A stretch of DNA of 64,000 nucleotides from an uncultured Lachnospiraceae bacterium. Its GTDB lineage: Bacteria; Bacillota; Clostridia; Lachnospirales; Lachnospiraceae. The notes beneath the pieces are model-generated. The model was not told where the DNA came from. It did not search any database and saw only the letters and a list, made by a program, of their open reading frames with translations. The stretch covers positions 62,001 through 126,000 of the forward strand of contig URSA01000007.1 of NCBI GenBank assembly GCA_900550475.1. Reading direction: 5' to 3'. This document shows positions 35,622-44,998 of this stretch, in pieces (the first letter of the stretch is position 1; every line of letters begins with the position of its first letter). The position numbers were made by a program, and so were the translations under genes.

Positions 35622-36509
35622 ATGGAAGAATACTTTTTGCTGGAGGGAGACCGGATCGGTGCTTACGCGCACATGATACCGGAATGGCTGTTCACAAGGA
35701 CGGAGAAAGGAACGGAAGTGCAGTTCTGGGGAATGTCCGACATGGGAGAGCCCTGCGGCGTGGCAGTCTTAAGCGGGGAGGACGGTGTGCTGACCTTGCA
35801 GTACATATATATTGAAAAAGCACACAGGGGACAGGGCAAGGGACAGCGGTTCTTCGCAGAGCTTCTGTACCGCGCCTACCATTCACCCAACCGGATCTTA
35901 CGGGTGAGATATATTCCCGGCGAATATCCCAAGCTGGAAAGACTGCTCTCGGGTTATCCCTTCGCGCAGGGGGAGGAAGAAATCGGAAGCTTCTCCTGTA
36001 CGCTGGGAGAGCTGCTGGGATTAAAGTATCTGCAGGGGGCCGGCAATAACGTAAAGGCGCTCTCGGAGTGTACGGAGGAAAGCCTGAGACCGCTCTATCA
36101 GGAGATTACGGAGCGGGAGGACGATCTGGTGGAGCTGCCGCTTGACAGACAGGCGTATGCGGCGGACTGCAGCGCCGTGGCGATGGATAACGGAAAGCCT
36201 GCGGGGCTTCTGTTAGTCAGGGAGGATAAGCCGGGGGAGATGAGCATTCCGTTTATGGTGAATTACTCCAAAAATATCACGGCGCCGGTGGATATGATCC
36301 GTTTTGCGGTGCAGACCGGTGGAAAAAAGTATTCTCCGGAGACCATATGCAGATTTGCGGTTGTCAGCGAAACGCTGCTCCGCCTTTTGGAAAAGATGGG
36401 AATGACCTTCGGAAAAAAACGGCAGCAGAGCACACTGGAGTTGTCCTATTTCGACCGGTACGAGCAATCGGCGCAGATTGCGATCGACGAGGCAGCAGGC
36501 ACAATATAA
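35622..36509 (+). CDS. GNAT-family acetyltransferase-like protein
   Basis: 295 aa, strong GGAAGGAG site. The N-terminal half has the acetyl-CoA signature LTLQYIYIEKAHRGQGKGQR and FFAELLYRAYH, i.e. the R-G-Q-G-K-G motif. The C-terminal half (VAMDNGKPAGLLLVREDKPG ... FAVVSETLLRLLEKMGMTFG) looks like a second, degenerate GNAT domain. It sits directly before the giant kinase-like gene; it could modify or condition the cargo or act as an immunity/maturation factor, but this is speculative. Confidence 0.75.
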   Translation: MEEYFLLEGDRIGAYAHMIPEWLFTRTEKGTEVQFWGMSDMGEPCGVAVLSGEDGVLTLQYIYIEKAHRGQGKGQRFFAELLYRAYHSPNRILRVRYIPGEYPKLERLLSGYPFAQGEEEIGSFSCTLGELLGLKYLQGAGNNVKALSECTEESLRPLYQEITEREDDLVELPLDRQAYAADCSAVAMDNGKPAGLLLVREDKPGEMSIPFMVNYSKNITAPVDMIRFAVQTGGKKYSPETICRFAVVSETLLRLLEKMGMTFGKKRQQSTLELSYFDRYEQSAQIAIDEAAGTI

Positions 36510-36524
36510 AGGGGGAAAAAGTAC

Positions 36525-39500
36525 ATGGATAATATGTTTCATCTCAGACAGGATATGACAAACGAGGAGCTGCAGAGGTTCGCACAGGATCGCATGCAGA
36601 AGGAAGATACGATAGCGGATTACATGAAGCAGCGCGAGGCGCATGCGCAGATGGATCTCGCACAGCTTACGCAAAAGCCGCAGGTAAAGCAGGTGGCACA
36701 GAAGCCCATGGCGGCGGATATGCCGACGCTGGCAGCGGATGAAAAGGACTGGAAACGAAAGAGGAAAATGAAGCAGACCATGCAGCCTCAGGCAGCGGTT
36801 TTGCAGGAAAAAGGGCAGGAAATACAGCAGAAGTTTGATGCCCGTGTCGCTTCCATCCAGCAGAAGCAGGCAATAGATGCGCAGGGGAAGGCAATGTTCG
36901 AGGCAACGCTCCGGGCGGATATGCTGACGCCGAAGTATGTGATGGAGCATTTTTCAGAGGTTCGGTACATGCTGGACAACTGGAAAAGACATATTGCGCT
37001 GTTCGACGAAGGCGGAGCGGCAAACGGCCTTATGGCGGAGGATCAGAAGATCCGTCTTGTCCACATGAAGGAAATGTATCAGCAGGGCGAGCGTGCATTT
37101 GAGACGGCGCTCGGTGCGCTGGGCTTTAAGTATCACCCCGAGCTGGACGCGAAAAAACAGTTTGAGGAGCTGACTAAAGAGCAGCAGGAGCAGGCATTAC
37201 AGGATAATATAGCGGTTCGTACCACCCTCGCAAAAGATGCGGCAAGCATGGACAGAACCGTTGCAAATGAGCTGATCGAGAAGGAGGTGCAGCGCCGCAA
37301 ACCGGAGATTCAGGCATTCCGGGAGGAGATGCGCGAAAAATACCCCTTTATTGAGTCGGAAAACATGACCCACGACTATGAGTATGATGAGACAGCCAAG
37401 ATCAAGGAAATGTTTGAGAAGCATCCGACGGAATATGAGCAGAACAAAGAAGTGCTGGATAAGCTCTACAAGGAGTTTTTCAACCTGATGGAGTACAACG
37501 GAACCTGCTATGAGGTTTCCCGTACCATCGGCGCGATCCAGTTTGACGACCGGACCGTATCTTCCAGTAAAATGCAGATGCTTGTCAATATCAGGCTGGA
37601 GGATCAGGAGAAAAAGATGGCGCGGATCCGTTCCCGCGCGGCGTCGGTCATGGACGGCATCAGACACATTGTGCTGGGAAAGAAGCTGCCGGAGTCATCC
37701 TATCATTCCCTGAAGGATTTCATTCCGATAGAGTACAATTTCAGTCAGGAGGCGCAGACCACGAAAGAGCAGTCTGCGGTTTATTCCACGCGCTATGAGG
37801 AAAAGAAGGAAATCTTTAACAGACTGGCAGGAGAGATTTACGGTGACCGCGCACAGGAGCTGACTGAAAAGGAAGCCGGAAAATATATGCTGTTTATGGA
37901 AAACGACAAGCAGGAGCAGAACGAGGCGGTGGTTCGCGCCCTTCTGTCGATCCGTGTGAACGAGACCATGCAGGGGTCGGACGACGAGGCTGCGGAAGAA
38001 AGTGCCAAGGAAATCGGCAGGATTATGAAGCCTCTGGTGATGCCCTATCTGGAACGCATGAGAGACTATGACACAAGGGAGCTGGGTCACTACACGGAAG
38101 AGGAGCTGATGGCAAGGAATGAGGAATTGCAGGAGCTTTCCCTCATCAGCATGCAGATAGCCGAAGCGGCAAAATACCGCGACCCGGACGATGCGGAAGG
38201 CCGTTCCATCCGGGATGCATTCTGCGCGGACAAAAAAGAGCTCTTTGACATGAAATGCAGCGTCATCCAATCCTATGCCCAGAAGGCGAGAGGGCTTTAC
38301 CTGGTGAAAGCGTACAGTCAGGGCAGTCTGGATGAATCCTGTTTTATGGCTGCGGAGCGGGAGGAAATGAGAAAGAAAGCCGGCTTACAGCCAACGGATC
38401 CCCTCACCATGGAGCAGATGCTTCAGGGCGCCAAAGAGATAGTGGAGAAGGCGGATGTAGCGCGTGCAGCAGCTTACAAAACCTATTACATGTCACCAGC
38501 CGTACAGGAATCCTATACGAATATAACCAGTCCGCATGCGGAGACAACGCACCCTGAATACCACAAACAGCGGATGGATGTTTACAAGGCAGGTCTGCGC
38601 ATGCTGAACGCGCCCGGCAAAACGCTCAATTCCGGACAGCTGGAGGATTTTTACAATCTGTGCAGCAAGAAGATCAGGGATCTTAAGAAGGAGCTGGATG
38701 CGCAGGAAGAGCCCGGTATGGGGACACTGGAGATCCGGGCGCAGATAGAGGAGCTCGAGCGGTATCAGGAGTATACCAGAATGCAGTATACCCTCACCGG
38801 CAAAGCATATGTGAGGACGGGAGACGAAAACTCGTTGCTGAGGGAGCCTATTTTCCGTTCTTACGACAGCGCGGAGAACCTGCCCGCGTTCCAGAACATG
38901 AGCGATGCTGACTTTGCTGTCATGTGTAAAAAGCTGGCGGCGGGAACCTTTGCGGAGGACAAGGAGAATCCGGAGCGTTTTGAGGCGTACTATGAGGAAA
39001 ATATGGAAGGTCTGCGCATGTATAAGCAGCGCATGTCCGAGCATTATGAGATGCTGGAGACCATCTTCCATCACCGCATACCTTCCATCGAGTACATACA
39101 GGAAAACAGGCGCCAGCTGGAGCAGTGGTTTTCCAATATCCAGGTGGATAACCATATGGTTGAGTACATGCGGGATCTGATTGATCTGACTGATCCGGCA
39201 GACTTAAGGCTTTACAATCTGGTTGTCACCTATAATGCCATCGGCGGTTATATAGTGAGTATCTCAACCATGATTGCCCTGGTGGGTGCGGATTACAAGG
39301 AAGCGGATGCGGCATCCTCCCTTCCGTCGATGGAGGCCGCTGAGTTTACAAAACAACTGGATCAGGAGCAGGCGCCGGTACAGAAGGACAGAGAGACACT
39401 GGAAGCAGAGCTGGCGGAGCTTGAGGAGAAGAAGGACACCTACGCGGATCAGAAGGAGTGGCTGAAGAAGAAAGAGGCGGCACAGTCTCCGCTCATGATC

Positions 39501-42407
39501 GAGAAATTCCGGAAGATCGCGGAGGATGCGCGCCATATCGGGCAGGAGGATGAGCAGACCCAGCTTGTGTTCCTTTCCCGGATGAAGGAGCTTGCGGACT
39601 ATATCAAAGAGTACGAGGGAGTACCGTCCATGAACATCAAGCAGTTCAAGGGATGGCTCAATACGGCACAGTGCAGGCTGCCGTTCATCGTAAAGGGCAT
39701 GTATTACTCCAGGCCGCAGGAGAGCGATCAGGTAAACATGCTGGATTCAGCGGATATTTTACGGAAAGAGCTGGAGTCCGGCGATCCGGAACGCTTTTTC
39801 AATGCCGTTCTGGAAGTGGGCAAAATGCATACGCTTTTCTCGTCCGCGGATGTGGACAGCTCGGTGCTTAATATGCAGGACAAGAACAGCGCGTGGACAG
39901 AGTGCCATGAGACGGAGCTTACCCTTGGTCTGGATCGGATCGAGTTCATGCCGGAAACGTTCCAGAAACGGTTTATAGAGGCGTACTACCGGAAAAAAGA
40001 ATCCCTTATGGGCAGGGTGAACGAAGCGGTTCAGAACCTGGTGCGGGAGCTCCCCGAACAGATGGAAGACAAGGATGGGTACGCTACTTACCTGATTATG
40101 CAGACCCAGCTTGGAAGAGAGTACGAGGCACTGCGCGTTATGCCGGGAACCTATTTCCGGAATGAGCCCATGATGGAACAGACGGTTGCCTTCAAGGAGA
40201 ATCATGAGGATCTTTTGCAGAGCACCGGGCAGATGGATGAAAAGATAGTAGCCGTGAATAAGAAGTATGCCCCCGAATTTGAGAAGATCGGATATACGAA
40301 AGCCGTGGGCGCGGAATATCTGGGTGCTTTCCGCAGGCAGTTTGTGGAAAAGGAAGCGGCGGCAAAGATAGAAAACCCCGCAGCGGGCGCAGACAGCTTT
40401 GACATTATGGAAGCACGGAATATCGCGAGGGATGTGGCAGGACAGGGCACCTTACCCGAACTGGCAAAGCAGCTCAGTGAAGTACGTCTGACGGAGGAGA
40501 TGCTGACGCCGGAGTATATGACCCTCCATGCAGTGGATCTGTTTGCCTCCTTTAAGACCATGGATGCGTACGAGGCCATGCTCCGGGAAAATCCGGCGCT
40601 GGAGGAGACCGTTCCGGCGGCACAGAAGTTCATCTGGGAAAAGAATAAGAGATTCTATACGAAATACCGGAGCTATGTGGAGCAGTTTGCCCGCAGCCGC
40701 TGTGTGGACGCGGTAAACGGAGAATATCTGACCAAGGAGACCTACGAGGCGGAAAAAGAGGAGATCGCAGAGAACCTGTCCAAGGAAAAAGCAGAAATGA
40801 GCAAGCTCATGGGCGGCTTCGGCGACTATTCCCAGAAGGTAGGTGCAATCTCCAAACAGGTTGAGGGCATTGAGAAGCTCAAGAAGAAAGACAAGACCGC
40901 CGTGCTGAAATCCCTGACGGAATGCGGGGACTGGCTGAAGGATCTGACAAGATATCTGGCACAGCCGCTTACCCTCTCCCCGGAGGACTTCTTTGACGCA
41001 ACGCTTATGACGCTGATGAGCATGTTCGGTTACATCGAGAAAAATCTGCGGGAAGCGAGAAACGTGCTGGAGAGAGCGGAGAAAATCGGCGATGTGAGCG
41101 GACTGGTTTCCGGTATTCAGGAGATTTCCGGCACCTTTACGGAGTTTAAGGAGCGCATTCCCGGAATTGCACAGGAGTTCAGGGCGAAGGCAATGGAGGC
41201 AGGCGGCAACGTACCGCTGACCCTTTTAGATGTTGTGGTGGAGGCGCAGGAGATCAAGACCTTCCACGTAGAAGGACAGAGGCAGAATGTGGGACAGGGC
41301 GCTTCTGACGTCAAGCGGCTGCAGGAGGGAGAAAAGGTATTCTACTTCAAGGGGGATGAATACCTGAAAGGCTTCATAGAAAGTGCAAACGAGCTGCTTC
41401 CCATGCTGCAGAATGCGGAGCTGAGAGAGGTGATGGAAAAGAGACTGAAAGCCCTCGAAAAACACGGAACCGACGTGGATATGCGTACCTTTGCCAATAT
41501 GATTGTATTTGTGAGAGACAACGGAACGATCAACGAGTCCAGATATACTGAGTGGAACGAGCTTTTCAGAGGAAATCCCCGTGAGTTGATAGAGGCAGAC
41601 CTTGAAAACTGGAAAGAGTTTGCAAAGGGCGTATCCCAGAAATTTGTGACGGTGGACACCGCACTGGCGGAAAGCCTCCTGCTTGACAGGAACGCCGACA
41701 TGACGGCGCGCAATTTTGCTTCCGAGCGAGTGGCGGAGCTTTTGGGACAGAAGGGTCTCATCGTGCGCAACAGGGACGCGATCGTGGTAAATGAGGACGG
41801 CGTGCAGAAGAAAGGCTTTATCATGGATCAGGCGGAGGGTGTTCCGGCGTACCGTATGCGTGAAATGGCAATGGAGCTGGGGTATGAGGTTCACTTTACG
41901 GCGGAGGCACAGAAGAAGCTGTTGAACTTCCAGATCGTCGACATGATTACCGGACAGGTAGACCGTCATGCAGGAAATTACTTCGTCCAGTACGACAGGG
42001 ATGATGAGGCGAAGACGCTGACCGTGAAGGGCGTGACCGGAATTGACAACGATTTTGCGTTCGGCAGATCCGTGCAGATGGACAGCGAGAATACCGGCAG
42101 CATTTTCACGGACGACGGAAAATACAAATTCGGCATGATGGACAAAGAGATGTACCAGACCCTGATGAGTATGTCACCGGAGCTTCTCGCCACCAATCTG
42201 GAGGGTGTGATCGAACCCAGATATATGGACGCGCTGAAAGAAAGGTTTGAGACTGTCCGTCAGAGACTGAAGGCGGCAAAAGAGGAAGCCGACAAGAACG
42301 GAGGCGACTTCTTCCGGGAGAGGGGCGGCTGGAATGCAGAGTCCGAGCGGATACTGTGCGAACAGCCTAACAAGGCCTCTTATGTGAAGAAGATCAAAGT
42401 GGGGTAA
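36525..42407 (+). CDS. Giant candidate eCIS effector with C-terminal kinase-like domain
   Basis: 1960 aa, AAAGGGGG site. Hydrophilic with no signal peptide or membrane helix, mostly helical with many heptad-rich stretches. The last 260 residues look like a kinase-fold domain of the PI3/4-kinase or secreted-effector type: RNFASERVAELLGQKGL and GFIMDQAEG (N-lobe), then LNFQIVDMITGQVDRHAGNY with the catalytic D1813-R-H-x-x-N1818 loop and GVTGIDNDFAFG with the metal-binding D1841/D1843. This pattern occurs in bacterial toxins that act on host or rival targets. Its place between two eCIS AAA genes and beside an ART toxin makes it probable cargo. N-terminus unlike any domain I know. Confidence 0.75.
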   Translation: MDNMFHLRQDMTNEELQRFAQDRMQKEDTIADYMKQREAHAQMDLAQLTQKPQVKQVAQKPMAADMPTLAADEKDWKRKRKMKQTMQPQAAVLQEKGQEIQQKFDARVASIQQKQAIDAQGKAMFEATLRADMLTPKYVMEHFSEVRYMLDNWKRHIALFDEGGAANGLMAEDQKIRLVHMKEMYQQGERAFETALGALGFKYHPELDAKKQFEELTKEQQEQALQDNIAVRTTLAKDAASMDRTVANELIEKEVQRRKPEIQAFREEMREKYPFIESENMTHDYEYDETAKIKEMFEKHPTEYEQNKEVLDKLYKEFFNLMEYNGTCYEVSRTIGAIQFDDRTVSSSKMQMLVNIRLEDQEKKMARIRSRAASVMDGIRHIVLGKKLPESSYHSLKDFIPIEYNFSQEAQTTKEQSAVYSTRYEEKKEIFNRLAGEIYGDRAQELTEKEAGKYMLFMENDKQEQNEAVVRALLSIRVNETMQGSDDEAAEESAKEIGRIMKPLVMPYLERMRDYDTRELGHYTEEELMARNEELQELSLISMQIAEAAKYRDPDDAEGRSIRDAFCADKKELFDMKCSVIQSYAQKARGLYLVKAYSQGSLDESCFMAAEREEMRKKAGLQPTDPLTMEQMLQGAKEIVEKADVARAAAYKTYYMSPAVQESYTNITSPHAETTHPEYHKQRMDVYKAGLRMLNAPGKTLNSGQLEDFYNLCSKKIRDLKKELDAQEEPGMGTLEIRAQIEELERYQEYTRMQYTLTGKAYVRTGDENSLLREPIFRSYDSAENLPAFQNMSDADFAVMCKKLAAGTFAEDKENPERFEAYYEENMEGLRMYKQRMSEHYEMLETIFHHRIPSIEYIQENRRQLEQWFSNIQVDNHMVEYMRDLIDLTDPADLRLYNLVVTYNAIGGYIVSISTMIALVGADYKEADAASSLPSMEAAEFTKQLDQEQAPVQKDRETLEAELAELEEKKDTYADQKEWLKKKEAAQSPLMIEKFRKIAEDARHIGQEDEQTQLVFLSRMKELADYIKEYEGVPSMNIKQFKGWLNTAQCRLPFIVKGMYYSRPQESDQVNMLDSADILRKELESGDPERFFNAVLEVGKMHTLFSSADVDSSVLNMQDKNSAWTECHETELTLGLDRIEFMPETFQKRFIEAYYRKKESLMGRVNEAVQNLVRELPEQMEDKDGYATYLIMQTQLGREYEALRVMPGTYFRNEPMMEQTVAFKENHEDLLQSTGQMDEKIVAVNKKYAPEFEKIGYTKAVGAEYLGAFRRQFVEKEAAAKIENPAAGADSFDIMEARNIARDVAGQGTLPELAKQLSEVRLTEEMLTPEYMTLHAVDLFASFKTMDAYEAMLRENPALEETVPAAQKFIWEKNKRFYTKYRSYVEQFARSRCVDAVNGEYLTKETYEAEKEEIAENLSKEKAEMSKLMGGFGDYSQKVGAISKQVEGIEKLKKKDKTAVLKSLTECGDWLKDLTRYLAQPLTLSPEDFFDATLMTLMSMFGYIEKNLREARNVLERAEKIGDVSGLVSGIQEISGTFTEFKERIPGIAQEFRAKAMEAGGNVPLTLLDVVVEAQEIKTFHVEGQRQNVGQGASDVKRLQEGEKVFYFKGDEYLKGFIESANELLPMLQNAELREVMEKRLKALEKHGTDVDMRTFANMIVFVRDNGTINESRYTEWNELFRGNPRELIEADLENWKEFAKGVSQKFVTVDTALAESLLLDRNADMTARNFASERVAELLGQKGLIVRNRDAIVVNEDGVQKKGFIMDQAEGVPAYRMREMAMELGYEVHFTAEAQKKLLNFQIVDMITGQVDRHAGNYFVQYDRDDEAKTLTVKGVTGIDNDFAFGRSVQMDSENTGSIFTDDGKYKFGMMDKEMYQTLMSMSPELLATNLEGVIEPRYMDALKERFETVRQRLKAAKEEADKNGGDFFRERGGWNAESERILCEQPNKASYVKKIKVG

Positions 42408-42413
42408 GTGATT

Positions 42414-44969
42414 ATGGGTGATAGTTTTACAAAGGAAGCCTATGAAGTAATTTACCGGCATCCGAAGTGGAAGGAAGAAGCGACAAAATACGAGGATCAT
42501 CTGGCAGCAAAGCTGTTTCATATGTCCTACACCAAGCAGGCGGTCAAGACCGCCATGGGTAAGATCAGCCGCATTCTGACCGCATACTACGGGGACGGCG
42601 AGAGAGTACCGCAGGGGCAGGAGCAGCAGAACATAGAAGCTGCGGAGAGCCTGACGGATTTTGCGCAGATCTTCAACGGAGAGGACACGGATGTCAAGAT
42701 CAACAAAACAGTGGTGGAAGCTCTGATGCAGGGGCGCCGTGATAACAGCGGCGCCGGGCAGGTAAAGAAGGTTCTGGCGGGCGACAAGAAAGAGGACGGA
42801 CAGGAGTACACGCAGGAAGAGGCGGACGAGGCAAACAAGGAGATGCTGGATGAGGTCATCAACGGCGACGGCAACGTGAGAGAGCAGATGACCCTCCTGT
42901 ATAACGGCATGTTTATCAACGGCGGCCATACCAAGGAGCAGATTGCCCGGGGAACCTCCTTCAAGGGCGTTTTGCAGGGAATTACCCGGGAGAAGGGCAT
43001 GATGACCCTCTCCCCCGACCTGTGGGGTATCAATTACGACCTGCTGGAGGGACAGTCCCGCTATCAGGAAGGAAAAGACGTCTTTGATACCAAGAGCATG
43101 GCGATGGATCTTGTGAGGCGCGATGAGGAGCTGCGCGGCAAAGGCACCGCACTCTCCCGCTGGTGGCGCGGCATCAAGCGTATCTGGAACGCCACCATAG
43201 GCAACCAGTTGAAGCGCAAGAAGCGCACCGATACCCTTGTGGAAGGAGAGAAAGGTCTTGGCCTGAGCCATTATGAGAGGCTTGGCATAGAGCCCAGCAG
43301 AAGAGAGCGGGATTTCTCTGTCGTCAGAAATGAGAAGGGCGAGGAAAAGCTGCAATGGAAGGAAGGCGCTGCCTACTTCAAGATCGACAAAGATGTGACG
43401 GCGGAAGGTATGCTGCAGACGGCGGGCGTCTCCGGTACGACCCTTCGTATGCTCGGCGCATACCGCCTGATGGGTGCGAGCCAGAAGGAGCTTCTGGACT
43501 TCCGTCTGGCGCTGATCGCATGGATGGTGTCCTCCCACGACCACTCCCTTTACGAGATATTGAAGGGCTCCCACAATGCGGGCGTCAGGGGAACGGAGTC
43601 TCTGGATGAGGCAGCGGTCATGTATACCAACATCGACCCGCTGGATACCGGGATCCTGCGTGATAACTTTGCGGAAAACAAGCAGTTCCCCCATGAGACC
43701 GTGTATAAGATCCAGTTGAATGAGCTGAAGGCGGCGAGAGAGGAGCATGAGCGAAAAATCGGGCGCAACGTGGAGAGGCAGGACAGGATCCAGCAAAGCA
43801 ACGAACTGAAAGAGCAGACCGATGTCTACAATGAGGTGCTTCGTGCCAGAAAGAGCTCCCTCAAATCACTGGAGCGCAAGATCAATAAGGCAATTACACG
43901 CCTTCTGCTGAAACCAGAGCAGGGCTTCAAGGGTGATAAGGACGGCACCCAGCGCCGTGCGGTAGAGCAAGAGCTGATGAGGGATCAGGAGACATTGTTC
44001 TATTTAAAGGAAGATACCGAACTGCTCCAGCAAAAATACAATGAAATCAACGGCGTGAGATCCAAGACGGAGCTTTTGCCGGAGCTGACCCTCTTTGCCA
44101 AGAGTGCGGTCACGCAGGGAACCGATGCAATGGCATTGCAGGCGCAGGATCTTGCGCTGAACATCTATACCACCGGAGCCTATATGACCATGAACGTGGG
44201 CAGCAAGTGGGGCGGCATGTTTGGCAAGATGAAGCTGAAGGACAAACGTGTGGACGAAAAGAAATTCGGCAGCTATCAGGCGTCCTATAAGGCGGAGACC
44301 AAGGACGACAAGCTGTTGAACCAGATCTTTGACCTGACAAGAGTGTCGGCAAGAATGGCACAGGACGCACTGGAGGAGCGCGGAGGCCGCGAGAAAGAGA
44401 AAGGAAGCACGGAGGCGGATTACATGCATGCAGCCAATGTCAAAACCTTCCGTGGTGAAAAGAGCGGCGGCGGCAGCTACCAGACGCGGGGGCAGGAGTA
44501 CGATACAAGATCCCTGACCAGTACCTCAAAGAGAATAGAAAAGGCGTTGATGTATTTCGGAAAGAGCGTGGAAAATGCCGGTTACGACAAGGCGGTGCTG
44601 GCGCTCTACGAGTTGAACGGAAAGGGTGCGGTGGATATCACGCAGCTCTCCAAGGTTGCCAACGAGGAGGAGGTGCTGGTGCCCTCCGGTACGAGATTCC
44701 GGGTGGAGAAAGCGCTGGTGAAGAATGTCTCCGTGGAGGAGCTCAGGAGAAATCCTGACAATCCGGTGTCGGATAACGTCAGCGATGATCTGGTGGCGGA
44801 AGAGTTTACGCTGAACGAAGAAGGCAAGGTAAATTACGGCGGCATCAAGCATGTGAACGTGGTGAAGCTGGTGGAGGTAGACGGACCCGGCGCAAGGCGC
44901 AGGAGAGCGCAGGAAGCGTCGAAGTGGACGAGACAGATGATCCGGGAATCCCTGGCGCAGAACCCGTAA
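42414..44969 (+). CDS. Candidate eCIS effector with C-terminal ADP-ribosyltransferase (R-S-E) domain
   Basis: 851 aa from ATG 42414 (GTG 42408, touching the previous stop, is the alternative). The C-terminal 180 residues carry all three R-S-E ART elements in order: VKTFRGEKSGG (Arg 680), LTSTSKRIEKALMYF (S-T-S at 703-705) and NEEEVLVPSGTRFRVEKAL (E751-x-E753, the biglutamate catalytic turn typical of Arg-modifying toxins). The central LLDFRLALIAWMVSSHDHSL and YEILKGSHNAGV form a helical region with His/Ser that I have seen in polymorphic toxins next to catalytic domains. No secretion signal. Encoded after the kinase-like protein and before an AAA ATPase. Confidence 0.82.
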   Translation: MGDSFTKEAYEVIYRHPKWKEEATKYEDHLAAKLFHMSYTKQAVKTAMGKISRILTAYYGDGERVPQGQEQQNIEAAESLTDFAQIFNGEDTDVKINKTVVEALMQGRRDNSGAGQVKKVLAGDKKEDGQEYTQEEADEANKEMLDEVINGDGNVREQMTLLYNGMFINGGHTKEQIARGTSFKGVLQGITREKGMMTLSPDLWGINYDLLEGQSRYQEGKDVFDTKSMAMDLVRRDEELRGKGTALSRWWRGIKRIWNATIGNQLKRKKRTDTLVEGEKGLGLSHYERLGIEPSRRERDFSVVRNEKGEEKLQWKEGAAYFKIDKDVTAEGMLQTAGVSGTTLRMLGAYRLMGASQKELLDFRLALIAWMVSSHDHSLYEILKGSHNAGVRGTESLDEAAVMYTNIDPLDTGILRDNFAENKQFPHETVYKIQLNELKAAREEHERKIGRNVERQDRIQQSNELKEQTDVYNEVLRARKSSLKSLERKINKAITRLLLKPEQGFKGDKDGTQRRAVEQELMRDQETLFYLKEDTELLQQKYNEINGVRSKTELLPELTLFAKSAVTQGTDAMALQAQDLALNIYTTGAYMTMNVGSKWGGMFGKMKLKDKRVDEKKFGSYQASYKAETKDDKLLNQIFDLTRVSARMAQDALEERGGREKEKGSTEADYMHAANVKTFRGEKSGGGSYQTRGQEYDTRSLTSTSKRIEKALMYFGKSVENAGYDKAVLALYELNGKGAVDITQLSKVANEEEVLVPSGTRFRVEKALVKNVSVEELRRNPDNPVSDNVSDDLVAEEFTLNEEGKVNYGGIKHVNVVKLVEVDGPGARRRRAQEASKWTRQMIRESLAQNP

Positions 44970-44998
44970 GAAAGACAGAATAAGGATTGGCAGTTACG

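Noticed and set aside
42174..43796. 540-codon minus-strand open frame
   Set aside because: Lies opposite the two effector genes; no start site or domain evidence.
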